Shown: positions 44,286-52,791, counted from the first letter of the stretch. The stretch is DNA of 64,000 nt from Thermococcus eurythermalis (GCF_000769655.1 NZ_CP008887.1:806001-870000), one strand, 5' to 3'. The notes: generated by a model from the sequence alone, not told the origin. Numbers and translations are program-made.

Positions 44286-45368
44286 ATGCTGTTCTCACCT
44301 TACCCGAAGACCAGGAGGGAAGAACTGTTTGATAGGGAGAACGAGCTAAAGGAGATTGAGGACGCGGTTAGGCGTGGAGAGAGGCTGATCCTCCTTCTTG
44401 GCCTCAGGAGATTGGGAAAAAGCTCACTCCTAAACGTTGCGCTGAGCGAACTTCCCAACCCGTCCATCAAAGTGGACGTGCGAAAAACGTACTCAGAGTT
44501 CTCCTCGGTCAACAGGTACGTAATCGGAAAAATGCTCCTGTCGGCGATGGGTGCGAAGAGAAAACTGCTCGAAGAGGCCAAAATTTTTCTCAAAAGGGTC
44601 AGGGGAATATCAATCTCTGGGTTTAGAGTGGAGATAACTTCAAAGGAATTCTCGATAACGGAGCTCCTTGAGGCCCTCAACGACTACGGAGAAAACGCCG
44701 GTCGGGTCGTAATAGCATTCGATGAGGCCCAGTATCTCCGCTTCGGCGGTGCGACAAGGTACGATGGGATCTTGGCCTACGCCGTTGACAATCTTGAGAA
44801 CCTGACGTTCATTCTCACTGGCTCTGAGGTGGGTCTGCTCTTTGACTTTCTCAAGTTCAATGACCCCGAAGCCCCCCTCTTCGGCCGCTATCACCATGAC
44901 GTGGTTCTCAACAGGTTCAGTCCAGATATGAGTGCCGAATTCTTAAGGAAAGGGTTTGAGGAAGCCAGCTTCCCAGTGACTGAAAGGGAGATAGATGATG
45001 CCGTGCGAGAGCTCGACGGAATCCCTGGCTGGTTGGCCCTCTACGGATATATAAGGGCCACAAGGAACCTCGGACACAACGAGGCAATAAACGAAGTCTT
45101 GAGGGAAGCCAAGAGCATGATCCAGACCGAACTGTCGAGACTCTTTGCGTACAGCCCAAGGTACAGGGTTATCTTGAAAGGAATAGCCCTTGGATATTCA
45201 AAGTGGAAGGATATCAAAGACTACCTCACCCTCAAGCTTGGCTACATCAACGACTCGAACTTTTCAAAGCTCCTCGAAAACCTCGTGAAGTCTGGCTACG
45301 TGGAGAAAGAAGGGGGAGAATACAAGATTCCAGACCCCGTGCTCCAGAGAATCTTTAGAGAACTTTAA
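44286..45368 (+). CDS. Archaeal STAND/MNS-type ATPase
   Basis: A 360-residue P-loop ATPase. It has REELFDRENELKEIEDAV at the start, Walker A GLRRLGKSSL at about 38-47, Walker B VVIAFDEAQYL at about 139-149 and the sensor LTGSEVG, then a helical and winged-helix C terminus (KLGYINDSNFSKLLENLV and SGYVEKEGGEYKI). This is the archaeal ATPase family that has many copies in Thermococcales. Function is generally unknown; relatives are linked to mobile elements or defence. The ATG follows two palindromes and the TAA overlaps a third, so the gene looks like a cassette. Confidence 0.87.
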   Translation: MLFSPYPKTRREELFDRENELKEIEDAVRRGERLILLLGLRRLGKSSLLNVALSELPNPSIKVDVRKTYSEFSSVNRYVIGKMLLSAMGAKRKLLEEAKIFLKRVRGISISGFRVEITSKEFSITELLEALNDYGENAGRVVIAFDEAQYLRFGGATRYDGILAYAVDNLENLTFILTGSEVGLLFDFLKFNDPEAPLFGRYHHDVVLNRFSPDMSAEFLRKGFEEASFPVTEREIDDAVRELDGIPGWLALYGYIRATRNLGHNEAINEVLREAKSMIQTELSRLFAYSPRYRVILKGIALGYSKWKDIKDYLTLKLGYINDSNFSKLLENLVKSGYVEKEGGEYKIPDPVLQRIFREL

Positions 45369-45386
45369 CTTGCAGGGGCGCAAGTT
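45367..45386. repeat. Palindrome at 3' end of ATPase gene
   Basis: AACTTGCAGGGGCGCAAGTT differs from the upstream copy at 44246-44265 by a single base in the centre. It overlaps the last two bases of the TAA stop. The three copies bracket the ATPase reading frame almost exactly. Confidence 0.75.
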
Positions 45387-45469
45387 AGGTCTCTTTAGTC
45401 CCTTCACATTTCCATATGCCCCTCAATGGTTTGATAAGAATGAAGAATGTTGGGAGACTAGAATTAACC

Positions 45470-46612
45470 TCAGTCCACAAACGCCAGCCCGTTCCAAAGC
45501 TCTCTTATCTCGCGCGTCGCGTTGGGGTAAACCCTCTTGAAGGTCACCCTCCAGTAGCCGTTCTTCAGGTCTTCTATGTCCTCTATGTGTATCTTCACGC
45601 CGAGTCTCTCGAAGTGGGTGACCATTTTGTGTGCCGTGCTTATGTTCTTCACCCTCACCGTGAAGACCTCCTCGACCTCGCCGCCGTTGGCGACCTCGTG
45701 GATGCTCTCAACGAACGGCCGGAGGAGGGCCTTGCCGAGGGCTTTCGCGTACTCGTCGAACTCTTCCCCTTTAACGTGCTTTTCGGCCAAGTAGAACGCG
45801 AGGCGTTTAATCCTCCCCATGAAGTAGCCGTGCGGCAGGTCGAAGAATATGTGCGAGCCTATTTTGATGTCGTTGATGTTGGCGTAGGGCGTCACGTACT
45901 TCGCTACCCTTTTCATATCGGGCGTCTTCATGACGATGCCCTCTCTCCTCTCCCGGCTGAGCCTCTCTATAAGCTCGTAGAGCTCATCGATTTTCGAGCG
46001 GTCGTAGATGCCGAAGGTCTCAACGTGGGGGATTCCATACTCCTCGGCCAGTGTGAGCCTTTCATCAACTGGGAGGCTTCTCCCGGTGCCTTTCTCCTGG
46101 ATATCAAAGAGGAAGAACTCAATATCTTCTTTCACGTATGGCGGCCCCTCAACGAGGTAGGGGCTCTCAGGGCCCGCCATCTCGCCCGCAAGGACGAGGT
46201 TGGGATAGTCCTTAAAGAACTCCTCGTTTATGAAGTCCAGAATCCTTTCGGTCGTAAATGGACACACAAAGCCGCCCCTTGTAAGGGCGAGAATCCTGTC
46301 CTTAACCTTGACGGCGCGGACGTTGTAGCCGTCCACCTTCTCCTCGACGTAGAAAGGCCGGCTTTTGAAGACCCTGTTTATCCCGTTCCTCAGCTGGACG
46401 ATGCGTTTTATGTGGGGGAAGCCCAGAACGACATCACCGGTCTCGAAGACAACCGTCCCCCGCCGGAAGTTTCTGGCCGAGTCCCTAAAGCGGACGTATC
46501 TGATGCCCTCAAACTCGTCCTCCGTAATCCCGCCCTTGCCCTCAAGAACCGCCAGCCTGTCCTCCGGGACGCCGAGTTTGAGAAGCATCGCCCTAAAGCC
46601 CGAACTTACCAT
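45470..46612 (-). CDS. ATP-dependent RNA ligase (Rnl3 family)
   Basis: A 380-residue homodimeric-type archaeal RNA ligase. The nucleotidyl-lysine is Lys92 in YVEEKVDGYNVRAV; later motifs include ALTRGGFVCPFT, LAGEMAG, FFLFDIQEK, REGIVMKTPD and VAKYVTP. A C-terminal helical domain (about 245-380) gives the dimer in Pyrococcus abyssi Pab1020 and MthRnl. It seals or circularises RNA. ATG 46612 follows GGTGGGACA. It lies just after the palindrome-flanked ATPase in convergent orientation. Confidence 0.94.
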   Translation of the reverse strand: MVSSGFRAMLLKLGVPEDRLAVLEGKGGITEDEFEGIRYVRFRDSARNFRRGTVVFETGDVVLGFPHIKRIVQLRNGINRVFKSRPFYVEEKVDGYNVRAVKVKDRILALTRGGFVCPFTTERILDFINEEFFKDYPNLVLAGEMAGPESPYLVEGPPYVKEDIEFFLFDIQEKGTGRSLPVDERLTLAEEYGIPHVETFGIYDRSKIDELYELIERLSRERREGIVMKTPDMKRVAKYVTPYANINDIKIGSHIFFDLPHGYFMGRIKRLAFYLAEKHVKGEEFDEYAKALGKALLRPFVESIHEVANGGEVEEVFTVRVKNISTAHKMVTHFERLGVKIHIEDIEDLKNGYWRVTFKRVYPNATREIRELWNGLAFVD

Positions 46613-46726
46613 TGTCCCACCAGCATAGAGTTGGGCGGCATTGTTAATAATTATTATGATTCCTGAGAAACACTGTACATTAGGAGCATAGCAGAAGCAA
46701 TTAGAAAATGTGAAAAACGGGGAGCT

Positions 46727-47275
46727 TCAGCGCTTCATCGTGGAGAGAACCTTGGTGGTAACGTCGTTGCCGTCCTTGTCGTAAATCCTGTAATAGGCGC
46801 TGTAGGGGAGCTTCATTTTGGCCCTGTGCATGGCGCCGAGAGCGAACTTAAGGTGCTGCTCGTTCACCCAGACGGTGAGTATCTTCTGGTCCTTCCTGAC
46901 ACGGGCGGCCAATCCAATCGGCTTTCCGAAGGGCCTGCGCATACCGTTTCCGTAACGGTCGGCCTTCCTTCCGGTAGCCATCGGGTTCTCACGGAGAACC
47001 TGGAACGGATAAACTCGGATCTTGAAGTGGTAGTTGCTCCTTCCGACGTTCTTCTGGAGGTACCTGTTAACCTGGATACGGATGGCCTCAAGGGCGTTCT
47101 GCCTTATCTGCATCGCCTGCTCAGCGTGAAGGCTGACCTCGTACTGGAACTCGGCGGAGAGGTTGCCCATGTCGAATATCGTTATCTTCGGTCCTGGGGC
47201 ACCGCGTATGTATTCCCTCCTCGTGTAAGCGGGCTTGTCAACGTCCCTATCAATCTTCGCTGGTCTGAGTCCCAT
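46727..47275 (-). CDS. rpl10e: 50S ribosomal protein L10e (uL16)
   Basis: A 182-residue protein starting [20 protein letters not shown], with [19 protein letters not shown] and the basic [18 protein letters not shown] loop of L10e/uL16. It lies near the peptidyl-transferase centre. GGAGGTGAGAGT precedes ATG 47275, and the minus-strand TATA CTTTTATAAGG at about 47328-47338 marks the promoter. The truncated toxin module of the polymorphic locus ends only about 80 bp upstream of this promoter. Confidence 0.96.
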   Translation of the reverse strand: MGLRPAKIDRDVDKPAYTRREYIRGAPGPKITIFDMGNLSAEFQYEVSLHAEQAMQIRQNALEAIRIQVNRYLQKNVGRSNYHFKIRVYPFQVLRENPMATGRKADRYGNGMRRPFGKPIGLAARVRKDQKILTVWVNEQHLKFALGAMHRAKMKLPYSAYYRIYDKDGNDVTTKVLSTMKR

Positions 47276-47414
47276 ACTCTCACCTCCAAATGAGCGTAAG
47301 CTAAGCCTAAACTTAGGCGAGTTGAGTTCCTTATAAAAGTTTTGGAATGCCAACGTGGGATGATGGGTCTCGGCGCATGCTCTCCCGGTATATCCCCAGC
47401 GCCGGATAGTGAAG

Positions 47415-47492
47415 CCTCAGCTCGCGCTCGTCCCTGAAGACCTTGGGGAGCTGGATGACCCTCCCGGTTTTAGGCTCGACGATTTTCTGGCC
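47415..47492 (-). pseudogene. Truncated orphan toxin module (CT-d)
   Basis: The frame reads GQKIVEPKTGRVIQLPKVFR then DERELR, matching the start of the toxin C-terminal module (compare GQKIVVNGQAKQLPRVFRDE in CT-b). After DERELR similarity stops and the frame goes on with unrelated residues ([16 protein letters not shown]). It overlaps the end of the preceding immunity gene. No immunity gene follows; the region abuts the L10e promoter. It is the last, broken unit of the array. Confidence 0.7.
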
Positions 47493-48104
47493 TGAACTTC
47501 TTCTCGTACAGTTCCTCCACTTCCCTGTAGAGTTCCCAGAGGCTATCGTAATTATTAGGCTCTTCCCCGTGCTCAAGCCTGATTTTCTCGATGACCGGAG
47601 CATACTTCTCCAAGTACTCCCTGCTGATTTTCAAAACATCCTCAACGAACTCTTTGAGGGAAAGTTCGACGACCCCCTTGTGCTTGCCCTTGTATTCAGG
47701 ACAGTCCGTGAATTTGAGAAAATCATTCTCATAGTAAATCCTTGTAAGGTCTCTTGTAGAGCAAAAGTAATACGTTCCAGCTGCCTCTGCAACAAGAGTA
47801 GTTTGGTACACAACAACTTCATTTCTCAATTCAAATCCATGTTCTTCCGCGTTTTTTCTGCCGTATTCTGTTAAGTCCCGAACGTGCGGGTGTTCTGGCT
47901 GTAGAAAGTAATAACAGGCAGTTAACAAACTCTCAAAAACCCGTAAACGTCCACGTTGGCTCCTTCAAATTCTCCTTCCCAGCAGGCTCCCAAGAGTAAG
48001 TGCTCATCTATCATAAAAATCAAAAAGAAAGGAGAGGGAGTGTTGATATATCTCTCAAGATCCACCTTAACAGTCAAGTGTTTTCCCTTCATTGTAACCC
48101 ACAT
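47470..48104 (-). pseudogene. Immunity-like gene Imm4, frameshifted
   Basis: The first part (from ATG 48104 or 48092, GKHLTVKVDLERYINTPSPF and LLLGACWEGEFEG) runs to VDVYGF and then hits a stop. The second part resumes in another frame with ESLLTACYYFLQ and ends with GVVELSLKEFVEDVLKISRE and YEKKFRPENRRA. The break is at a run of five T on the coding strand (47935-47939); one added T would join the halves into a protein of about 210 residues, like Imm3. GAGGTG serves the start. It is an inactivated gene, a slippage site or a sequence error. Confidence 0.75.
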
Positions 48105-48114
48105 TCCCACCACC

Positions 48115-48222
48115 TCACTGCCAGCCACCCCTACCAGGAATATACGTCCCAACAGCCCAACCCTTCGTTGGGTACGCCGTCTTCAGCACGAATTCACCAT
48201 TCTCGAACTTGAACTCAAACCA
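48115..48222 (-). pseudogene. Truncated orphan toxin module (CT-c)
   Basis: This frame gives WFEFKFENGEFVLKTAYPTK, then GWAVGTYIPGRGGWQ and a stop. It is the C-terminal third of the toxin module and matches KTAYPTKGWAV of the full toxin exactly. The N-terminal part of the module is missing, and the remnant begins inside the end of the Imm3 gene. The Imm4 ribosome site lies at its stop, the same layout as at the other toxin/immunity junctions. Confidence 0.75.
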
Positions 48223-48856
48223 CATTGCCTTCAAAAATTCTCAATTCTTTTTGGTGCAACTCTTTGATTTCTCGATATAATTTCCGGAGGACATCATGAT
48301 TATATGGCTCCTCTCCCCGTTTCATCATGATTTGTTCTATTATACTTGCATAGTTTTTGAAATATTCCCCTGAAATCCTGAGCACATCTTCGACAAACTC
48401 CATAAGAGGCAATTCAACGGTGCCCTTTTGCTTCCCCTTGAATTCTGGACAGTCCGTTTCGTCAAGCAGTCTGTTGTAGTAATGCACCTTCACAGCATTC
48501 TTTGTTCTTTCGAGAAAAATGTAGACAGAGTCCGCTATGGATGTTGCGGAGTAAATTGGAGAGTCTTCTTCCATATGAAAGCCGTATTCCCTAACTGTAT
48601 CCCTCTTCACACCCACAAGCTCCCCTGGTTTTGCCCTCATAAAGAATCTGATGCTGTCAAGCAAGTCCTGCACAATCCCGTAAGGGTCCCCAGGTGCCCC
48701 AGTCAGCTTTCCAGAACTCCATTTTTCCCAGCACATACCTACAACAACGTGACCATCCAGTAACATAACAACAGGAAACGGATACGCTCCTCCGTAAAAT
48801 TTCCTTAAATCCGCTTCTACATGAAAGTGTTTGCTCGATAACTTAAGCGTGTCCAT
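48215..48856 (-). CDS. Immunity-like protein Imm3
   Basis: A 213-residue soluble protein. It starts MDTLKLSSKHFHVEADLRKF, has a strand pair VVMLLDGHVVVGMCWEKW, a helical middle (GDPYGIVQDLLDSIRFFMRA) and the conserved C-terminal block KGTVELPLMEFVEDVLRISG followed by EYFKNYASIIEQIMMKRGEE. The same blocks recur in the three related genes of the locus. GGGGGTGATAGC precedes ATG 48856. By position after a toxin module it is inferred to neutralise that module. AT-rich base use differs from the genes on either side of the locus. Confidence 0.75.
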   Translation of the reverse strand: MDTLKLSSKHFHVEADLRKFYGGAYPFPVVMLLDGHVVVGMCWEKWSSGKLTGAPGDPYGIVQDLLDSIRFFMRAKPGELVGVKRDTVREYGFHMEEDSPIYSATSIADSVYIFLERTKNAVKVHYYNRLLDETDCPEFKGKQKGTVELPLMEFVEDVLRISGEYFKNYASIIEQIMMKRGEEPYNHDVLRKLYREIKELHQKELRIFEGNVV

Positions 48857-48905
48857 GCTATCACCCCCTCACTTACTCAATAGAAAAAATGAAATTGAAA
48901 TGGGA

Positions 48906-49247
48906 TTATCCGGCCACTATCCATTCACCACTCCATTCCCTGTATTCGAGAACTTTGTTACCTCTCGTGGGATACGCCGTTTTAAGGTAGTAGTTGGAGG
49001 AGCCCTTCTTCTTCAGGAACACTAATTCGACCTCATCGATTCCTTCCACATTTATGCCGAGCTTTTTAAGGTCGACTGTCAGTACAACCTTGCCACCACC
49101 ATTGAACTTTCTCGCATAGTCAGGGTCTTTAAGCGCCCTCTTCACCACCTCATCAAGGAACTCCCTGAGCTCACGCTCATCCCTGAAGACCCTCGGCAAT
49201 TGCTTCGCCTGACCGTTCACGACAATCTTCTGACCCAACGGCCAGAA
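48906..49247 (-). pseudogene. Orphan toxin C-terminal module (CT-b), intact tip
   Basis: The frame starts FWPLGQKIVVNGQAKQLPRV and continues [35 protein letters not shown] and LKTAYPTRG, ending with GEWIVAG. It matches the last 117 residues of the full toxin along its whole length, but has no signal peptide or stem and only a TTG (49238) as a possible start. This is the orphan-tip form known from bacterial polymorphic toxin loci. It could be silent and act as a donor for recombination into the full toxin gene. Confidence 0.75.
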
Positions 49248-49253
49248 GATTTA

Positions 49254-49850
49254 TTAATGCTTAAAATCCAGCTCTGTTTTAATTTCGTGTATGAGGTTCT
49301 CTAAGTATCGCCTAAGCCGAGAAATTTCCTCTACAAACCCGTCATATTGCATGGCTTTAATCTCCATTTCTATTGGGAAGCATTTTTCAAGATACTCCTC
49401 GCTTATTTTGAGAATATCAGCGACAAAGGCCTCAAACGGTAACTCAATGGTGCCCTGAAGAGGGTTCTTTGAGGAAATGTACCTGGGAGCCTCATTTATG
49501 AAATGAAAACGCAACAATTCCCCTTTTCTTTCGAGATAATACGTGTTAAAATCAAGGTCAAGTATTGGCCCGCAGACATAACTATCAGGCAATAAATCAA
49601 AACCGTCATTCTCAGCGTTTTTCCTTTTGTTAAAACAACTTTCAGGGTACTTTAGGAGATCTCTCGTACAGAGAAGTAGATCCTGAAAGAGGGCATATAA
49701 GTCACCAAGCCATCCCTCATTGTGGTACCCACCCACTTCATGCCCAGCCACCAAAAAAAGAATGGGAAAACGACCAGGAAATGGATCTGGCTCAAAGGAT
49801 TCCAAATCTATTTCAACCTCAATGAATTCTCCACGAAGTCTGCACCTCAT
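49254..49850 (-). CDS. Immunity-like protein Imm2
   Basis: A 198-residue protein starting MRCRLRGEFIEVEIDLESFE. It has the strand pattern FPILFLVAGHEVGGYHNEGW and the conserved block GTIELPFEAFVADILKISEE, then a helical tail (LRRYLENLIHEIKTELDFKH). It is diverged from Imm3 and Imm4 but shares order and length. ATG 49850 is chosen because GGGGTGA, which also holds the stop of CT-a, lies six bases ahead; upstream ATG 49874 has no such site. Neutralising the CT-a module is inferred from order. Confidence 0.72.
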   Translation of the reverse strand: MRCRLRGEFIEVEIDLESFEPDPFPGRFPILFLVAGHEVGGYHNEGWLGDLYALFQDLLLCTRDLLKYPESCFNKRKNAENDGFDLLPDSYVCGPILDLDFNTYYLERKGELLRFHFINEAPRYISSKNPLQGTIELPFEAFVADILKISEEYLEKCFPIEMEIKAMQYDGFVEEISRLRRYLENLIHEIKTELDFKH

Positions 49851-49855
49851 TGAAG

Positions 49856-50170
49856 TCACCCCATACGTATCCATTTACCAGATTGTTTTTCTCTGTCCCA
49901 CACGTACCCTAAAACTTTCCTGCCTTTTGAGGGATACGCTGTAATGATCTCGTAGGCACCCTTAGTAGCTTGGTTGTATGAGAACTGAAACTCCACCACA
50001 TCTATTCCATCTATGTGCATGCCGAGTTCATTAAGGTTAACCCTTAGCTTCACAAAGCTCTGTCCCCTAAATTCTGTGTAGTACGTCTCCTTCTGAAGTG
50101 CCCTCTCCAGTACTTCATCAAGGAACTCTCTGAGCTCTTTCTCGTTCCTGAAAGCCTTAAAGAGCTGATA
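49856..50170 (-). pseudogene. Orphan toxin C-terminal module (CT-a)
   Basis: An open frame reads YQLFKAFRNEKELREFLDEV, then VKLRVNLNELGMHIDGIDVV, IITAYPSKGRK and GKWIRMG before the stop at 49856. It matches the toxin module from the KVFDSPKELREF position onward and lacks its first 20 or so residues. Its beginning overlaps the end of the Imm1 gene in another frame, which shows a recombination junction there. No start codon with a ribosome site is evident. Confidence 0.72.
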
Positions 50171-51365
50171 TAGCTCCAGTAAGTCTCAGATATTTCCTTA
50201 GGGTATATTTGTAGTTACTCCACAATTCATTGCACGCATATTCTTCCGGTTTTTGACCGTGACTGGCTCTGATTTTCTCCACAATGTCCATGTACCTTGT
50301 CAGGTATGCAAATACACATTTCAGCAAATCTTCAATGAATTCCTTGAGGGGAACCTCAATTGTCCCATTGGGCAACTCATCACAGTTCCTCAGCGAGTTA
50401 TGGTAGTGAATCAACAGATTATCATTTTCACGCTCAAAAACTATAGTGCTACAACAACCAAAGGAAACTAAGTAGAGTGGATTCTTATTCCCAACTGAAA
50501 AGCCGAGTTTTTGAACATATTTTCTTAATTCGCCAGCGTATAAACCCCCTTCTGAGGAGTCCGGCTCCATAATCCATGAGACCGCATAAAGAAGTTCATT
50601 GAATACATACAAAGGCTCCATTGGTATTCCCATAACCTTCTTCTCCCCGTTAGTCTCTTGGCATGCCCCTACCAAAAGATAATTGTCAAGCCAGATTGCC
50701 ACAGGAAAGGGATTAAACGTTTCGCCCACATTGAACTTATTTAGGCATATCTCAAAGTGCAGGTGGGTGGTTGTAATAGAGACTTTATCGTGAATGTCCC
50801 TCAGAGTTTCGTTATTCCATTTTCGCGAGATCCACTTATAAAATTCGAGTACCACCGAGGCCTCATTGAGATGGGAATGTAGCATATTTTCTTTTGATGC
50901 ATGTTCAATCAAATGTTTCTTTGCTATCCTGAGCAATTCATTAACAAATTTGTCGAATTCGAATTCAATCGTACCTTTGGACACTCGTGAGTTTTGGAAT
51001 TCGGCGTAGTAGTGGATCCTCAACCTCCTGCCCGAGCGTTCAAGGAACAGATTAATTCCGGCGGGTATTTTCGCGTGATATACTGAGCTTTCTTTTTGAA
51101 TTTCAAATCCAAGCTCTCTGGCTAATTCTATAGACCCCACGGGTATTTCAACGCGCTCTGACAACATTAACCAAGAAGTTCCAGTAAGCAAAACGTCAAT
51201 TATCCTTAGCAGATTTTCATACTGTTGCTTCTCAACTTTTGCTCCCTTTTTACTTAGGAGAAGAATGTTAGTATCACGCAACAAGAAGGAAAAAAAAGAA
51301 ATAAAGTCCTCACTAAGGCCTGCTTTATCGTGTTTGGATATGTCGTTAATGCTCCCCTTCTTCAT
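50157..51365 (-). CDS. Double-domain immunity-like protein Imm1
   Basis: A 402-residue protein that contains two copies of the locus-specific immunity pattern. The first half has IHYYAEFQNSRVSKGTIEFE followed by FDKFVNELLRIAKK. The second half has the N-terminal strand (THLHFEICLNKFNV), the strand pair PVAIWLDNYLLVGACQE and the block NGTIEVPLKEFIEDLLKC. The first copy lacks the starting strand pair, so the gene looks like a fusion after loss of a toxin fragment between two genes. GGGGTGATTAACTC ahead of ATG 51365 includes the toxin stop, so it is coupled to the toxin and is its likely cognate immunity. Confidence 0.72.
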   Translation of the reverse strand: MKKGSINDISKHDKAGLSEDFISFFSFLLRDTNILLLSKKGAKVEKQQYENLLRIIDVLLTGTSWLMLSERVEIPVGSIELARELGFEIQKESSVYHAKIPAGINLFLERSGRRLRIHYYAEFQNSRVSKGTIEFEFDKFVNELLRIAKKHLIEHASKENMLHSHLNEASVVLEFYKWISRKWNNETLRDIHDKVSITTTHLHFEICLNKFNVGETFNPFPVAIWLDNYLLVGACQETNGEKKVMGIPMEPLYVFNELLYAVSWIMEPDSSEGGLYAGELRKYVQKLGFSVGNKNPLYLVSFGCCSTIVFERENDNLLIHYHNSLRNCDELPNGTIEVPLKEFIEDLLKCVFAYLTRYMDIVEKIRASHGQKPEEYACNELWSNYKYTLRKYLRLTGAISAL

Positions 51366-51372
51366 GAGTTAA

Positions 51373-52791
51373 TCACCCCAGCCAAATCCATTCTCCTGTC
51401 GTGCTTCTATACTGCCAGACGGCCCACCCTTTTGTTGGGTACGCTGTTTTAGCAACGTATTTCCCGTTTTCAAGCCTGAGTTCTATGACTATCTCTTCAA
51501 TGCCATCAACATTGATACCGTATTTTTTCAGGTCAATTTTTAGGGGCACGTTACTTTTCCAAGCTCCCCATTTGTTAATTAGTTGCTCCCGTATTAAGTC
51601 TTCATCATTGCTTACACGTTTTAGAACTTCATCAATGAACTCTCTCAGTTCTTTTGGACTGTCAAAGACCTTCGGCAACTTTTTCTTTTGACCATTGACT
51701 ATTATTTCTTGACCCATCGGCCAGAAATTAGTGACCGGTTTATTAGACATGTCTTCCATAGACACTCCAAGTACGTGTCTTAGCCATGTGTGAATAAGAC
51801 CACCATCTCTTTCAGAGCCTTTCTCAAAAACAACTTCTATGCTCTTAGTAGTGCTTCCAACTCTGACTGAAAATTTCGTTTTAATTTCCTTCTCTGCAAA
51901 CTTCTCAATCCCTTCCTTCACGGCTTTTACCGTTGCCCCGTGCTTGACGGCCTCCTCAATTGCCTCCGTTGAAACTCCAGCACTGACGAGGTCGTCGAGG
52001 GCCTTCGCGGCGTCATCACCGTGCCTTACAATATCGTCGAAGATTCCAAAGAACTTCTTAACGACACGCTTTGCCCTATCTATAACCCGTGCCCTCTTGA
52101 GAACGCTGTAAATTTTCTCGGACACTCCAAACTTCTTGCCGAGCTTTGAGACAAGCCTTATCCCCTTATCACTCGCGCCAGGAATAGCAACTCCAACGAT
52201 GAGGAGCGTACTCTGAACTTTACACTCCATAGACCCTATGCCGTAATTCTTGCACGCATTGTACGCATCATAAGCATCCTTTAGAGTAGTCCCCACAATA
52301 ACTATAGTTCCTATAATCGCCGGAACGAACTGGGGCTTTATCTCTTCCCCATTGGTGGTGTCCCGCTTGGTTCCGTAGGCCTTGGGGAGAACTGGAAACT
52401 TGAAAGCCGGTTCAAGCTTTACCCACGAGCTCATGAAAACGCCGTTTCCCGAGGTAATGCGCAGCTTGACGTAAATCGGCTCTCTAACGTTGAAGAAGAC
52501 CGCAACCTTCTTGCCCCAGGGCTTCAACCGGCCAAGGCTGACGCGCTCGGTGACGCTCCTGCCGTCTTTACTTATAAGGACAGTCCCATAGCCGGAGATG
52601 CAGTTTGGTGGGACGTCCCAGGTAATGACCGCGATGTTGCCGCTTTGCTCAACCCCGCTGAGGTGAATCGGATACGCTCCGACGCTCGTCTCGAGGATTT
52701 GGGTTCCCGACCAGGGGAAAGAAAGGGCAGAGGCCCCGGGCAGTGTCAACATGAGTAGGAACACCAGAACTCCAACCCACCGGCGGTTCAA
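51373..52791 (-). CDS. Secreted polymorphic toxin with RNase-like C terminus
   Basis: A 472-residue protein. It has a signal peptide (about 5-23, VGVLVFLLMLTLPGASA), a beta-rich stem (about 25-130), two hydrophobic helices (157-170 and 194-206) and a helical linker with KHGATVKAVKEGIEKF. The C-terminal module has GLIHTWLRH near 331-339, then FWPMGQ near 356-361, KVFDSPKELREFIDEVLKRV, IDLKKYGINVDGIEEI and AKTAYPTKG near 450. A His-rich start and a terminal 'TAYP' strand are typical of BECR-fold RNase toxins; this is inference. The start is TTG 52791, six bases after GGAGGTG; GTG 52800 lies inside that site. Four related module fragments follow downstream. Confidence 0.72.
   Translation of the reverse strand: MNRRWVGVLVFLLMLTLPGASALSFPWSGTQILETSVGAYPIHLSGVEQSGNIAVITWDVPPNCISGYGTVLISKDGRSVTERVSLGRLKPWGKKVAVFFNVREPIYVKLRITSGNGVFMSSWVKLEPAFKFPVLPKAYGTKRDTTNGEEIKPQFVPAIIGTIVIVGTTLKDAYDAYNACKNYGIGSMECKVQSTLLIVGVAIPGASDKGIRLVSKLGKKFGVSEKIYSVLKRARVIDRAKRVVKKFFGIFDDIVRHGDDAAKALDDLVSAGVSTEAIEEAVKHGATVKAVKEGIEKFAEKEIKTKFSVRVGSTTKSIEVVFEKGSERDGGLIHTWLRHVLGVSMEDMSNKPVTNFWPMGQEIIVNGQKKKLPKVFDSPKELREFIDEVLKRVSNDEDLIREQLINKWGAWKSNVPLKIDLKKYGINVDGIEEIVIELRLENGKYVAKTAYPTKGWAVWQYRSTTGEWIWLG

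Noticed and set aside
45416-46666. 416-codon plus-strand open frame
   Set aside because: It lies fully opposite the RNA ligase gene, which has all nucleotidyltransferase motifs; the antisense frame shows no domain.
47331-47603. 90-codon minus-strand frame across the Imm4 end and L10e promoter
   Set aside because: Only its middle part (47415-47492) matches the toxin module; the first part is an off-frame reading of Imm4 and the end reads through the L10e promoter region.
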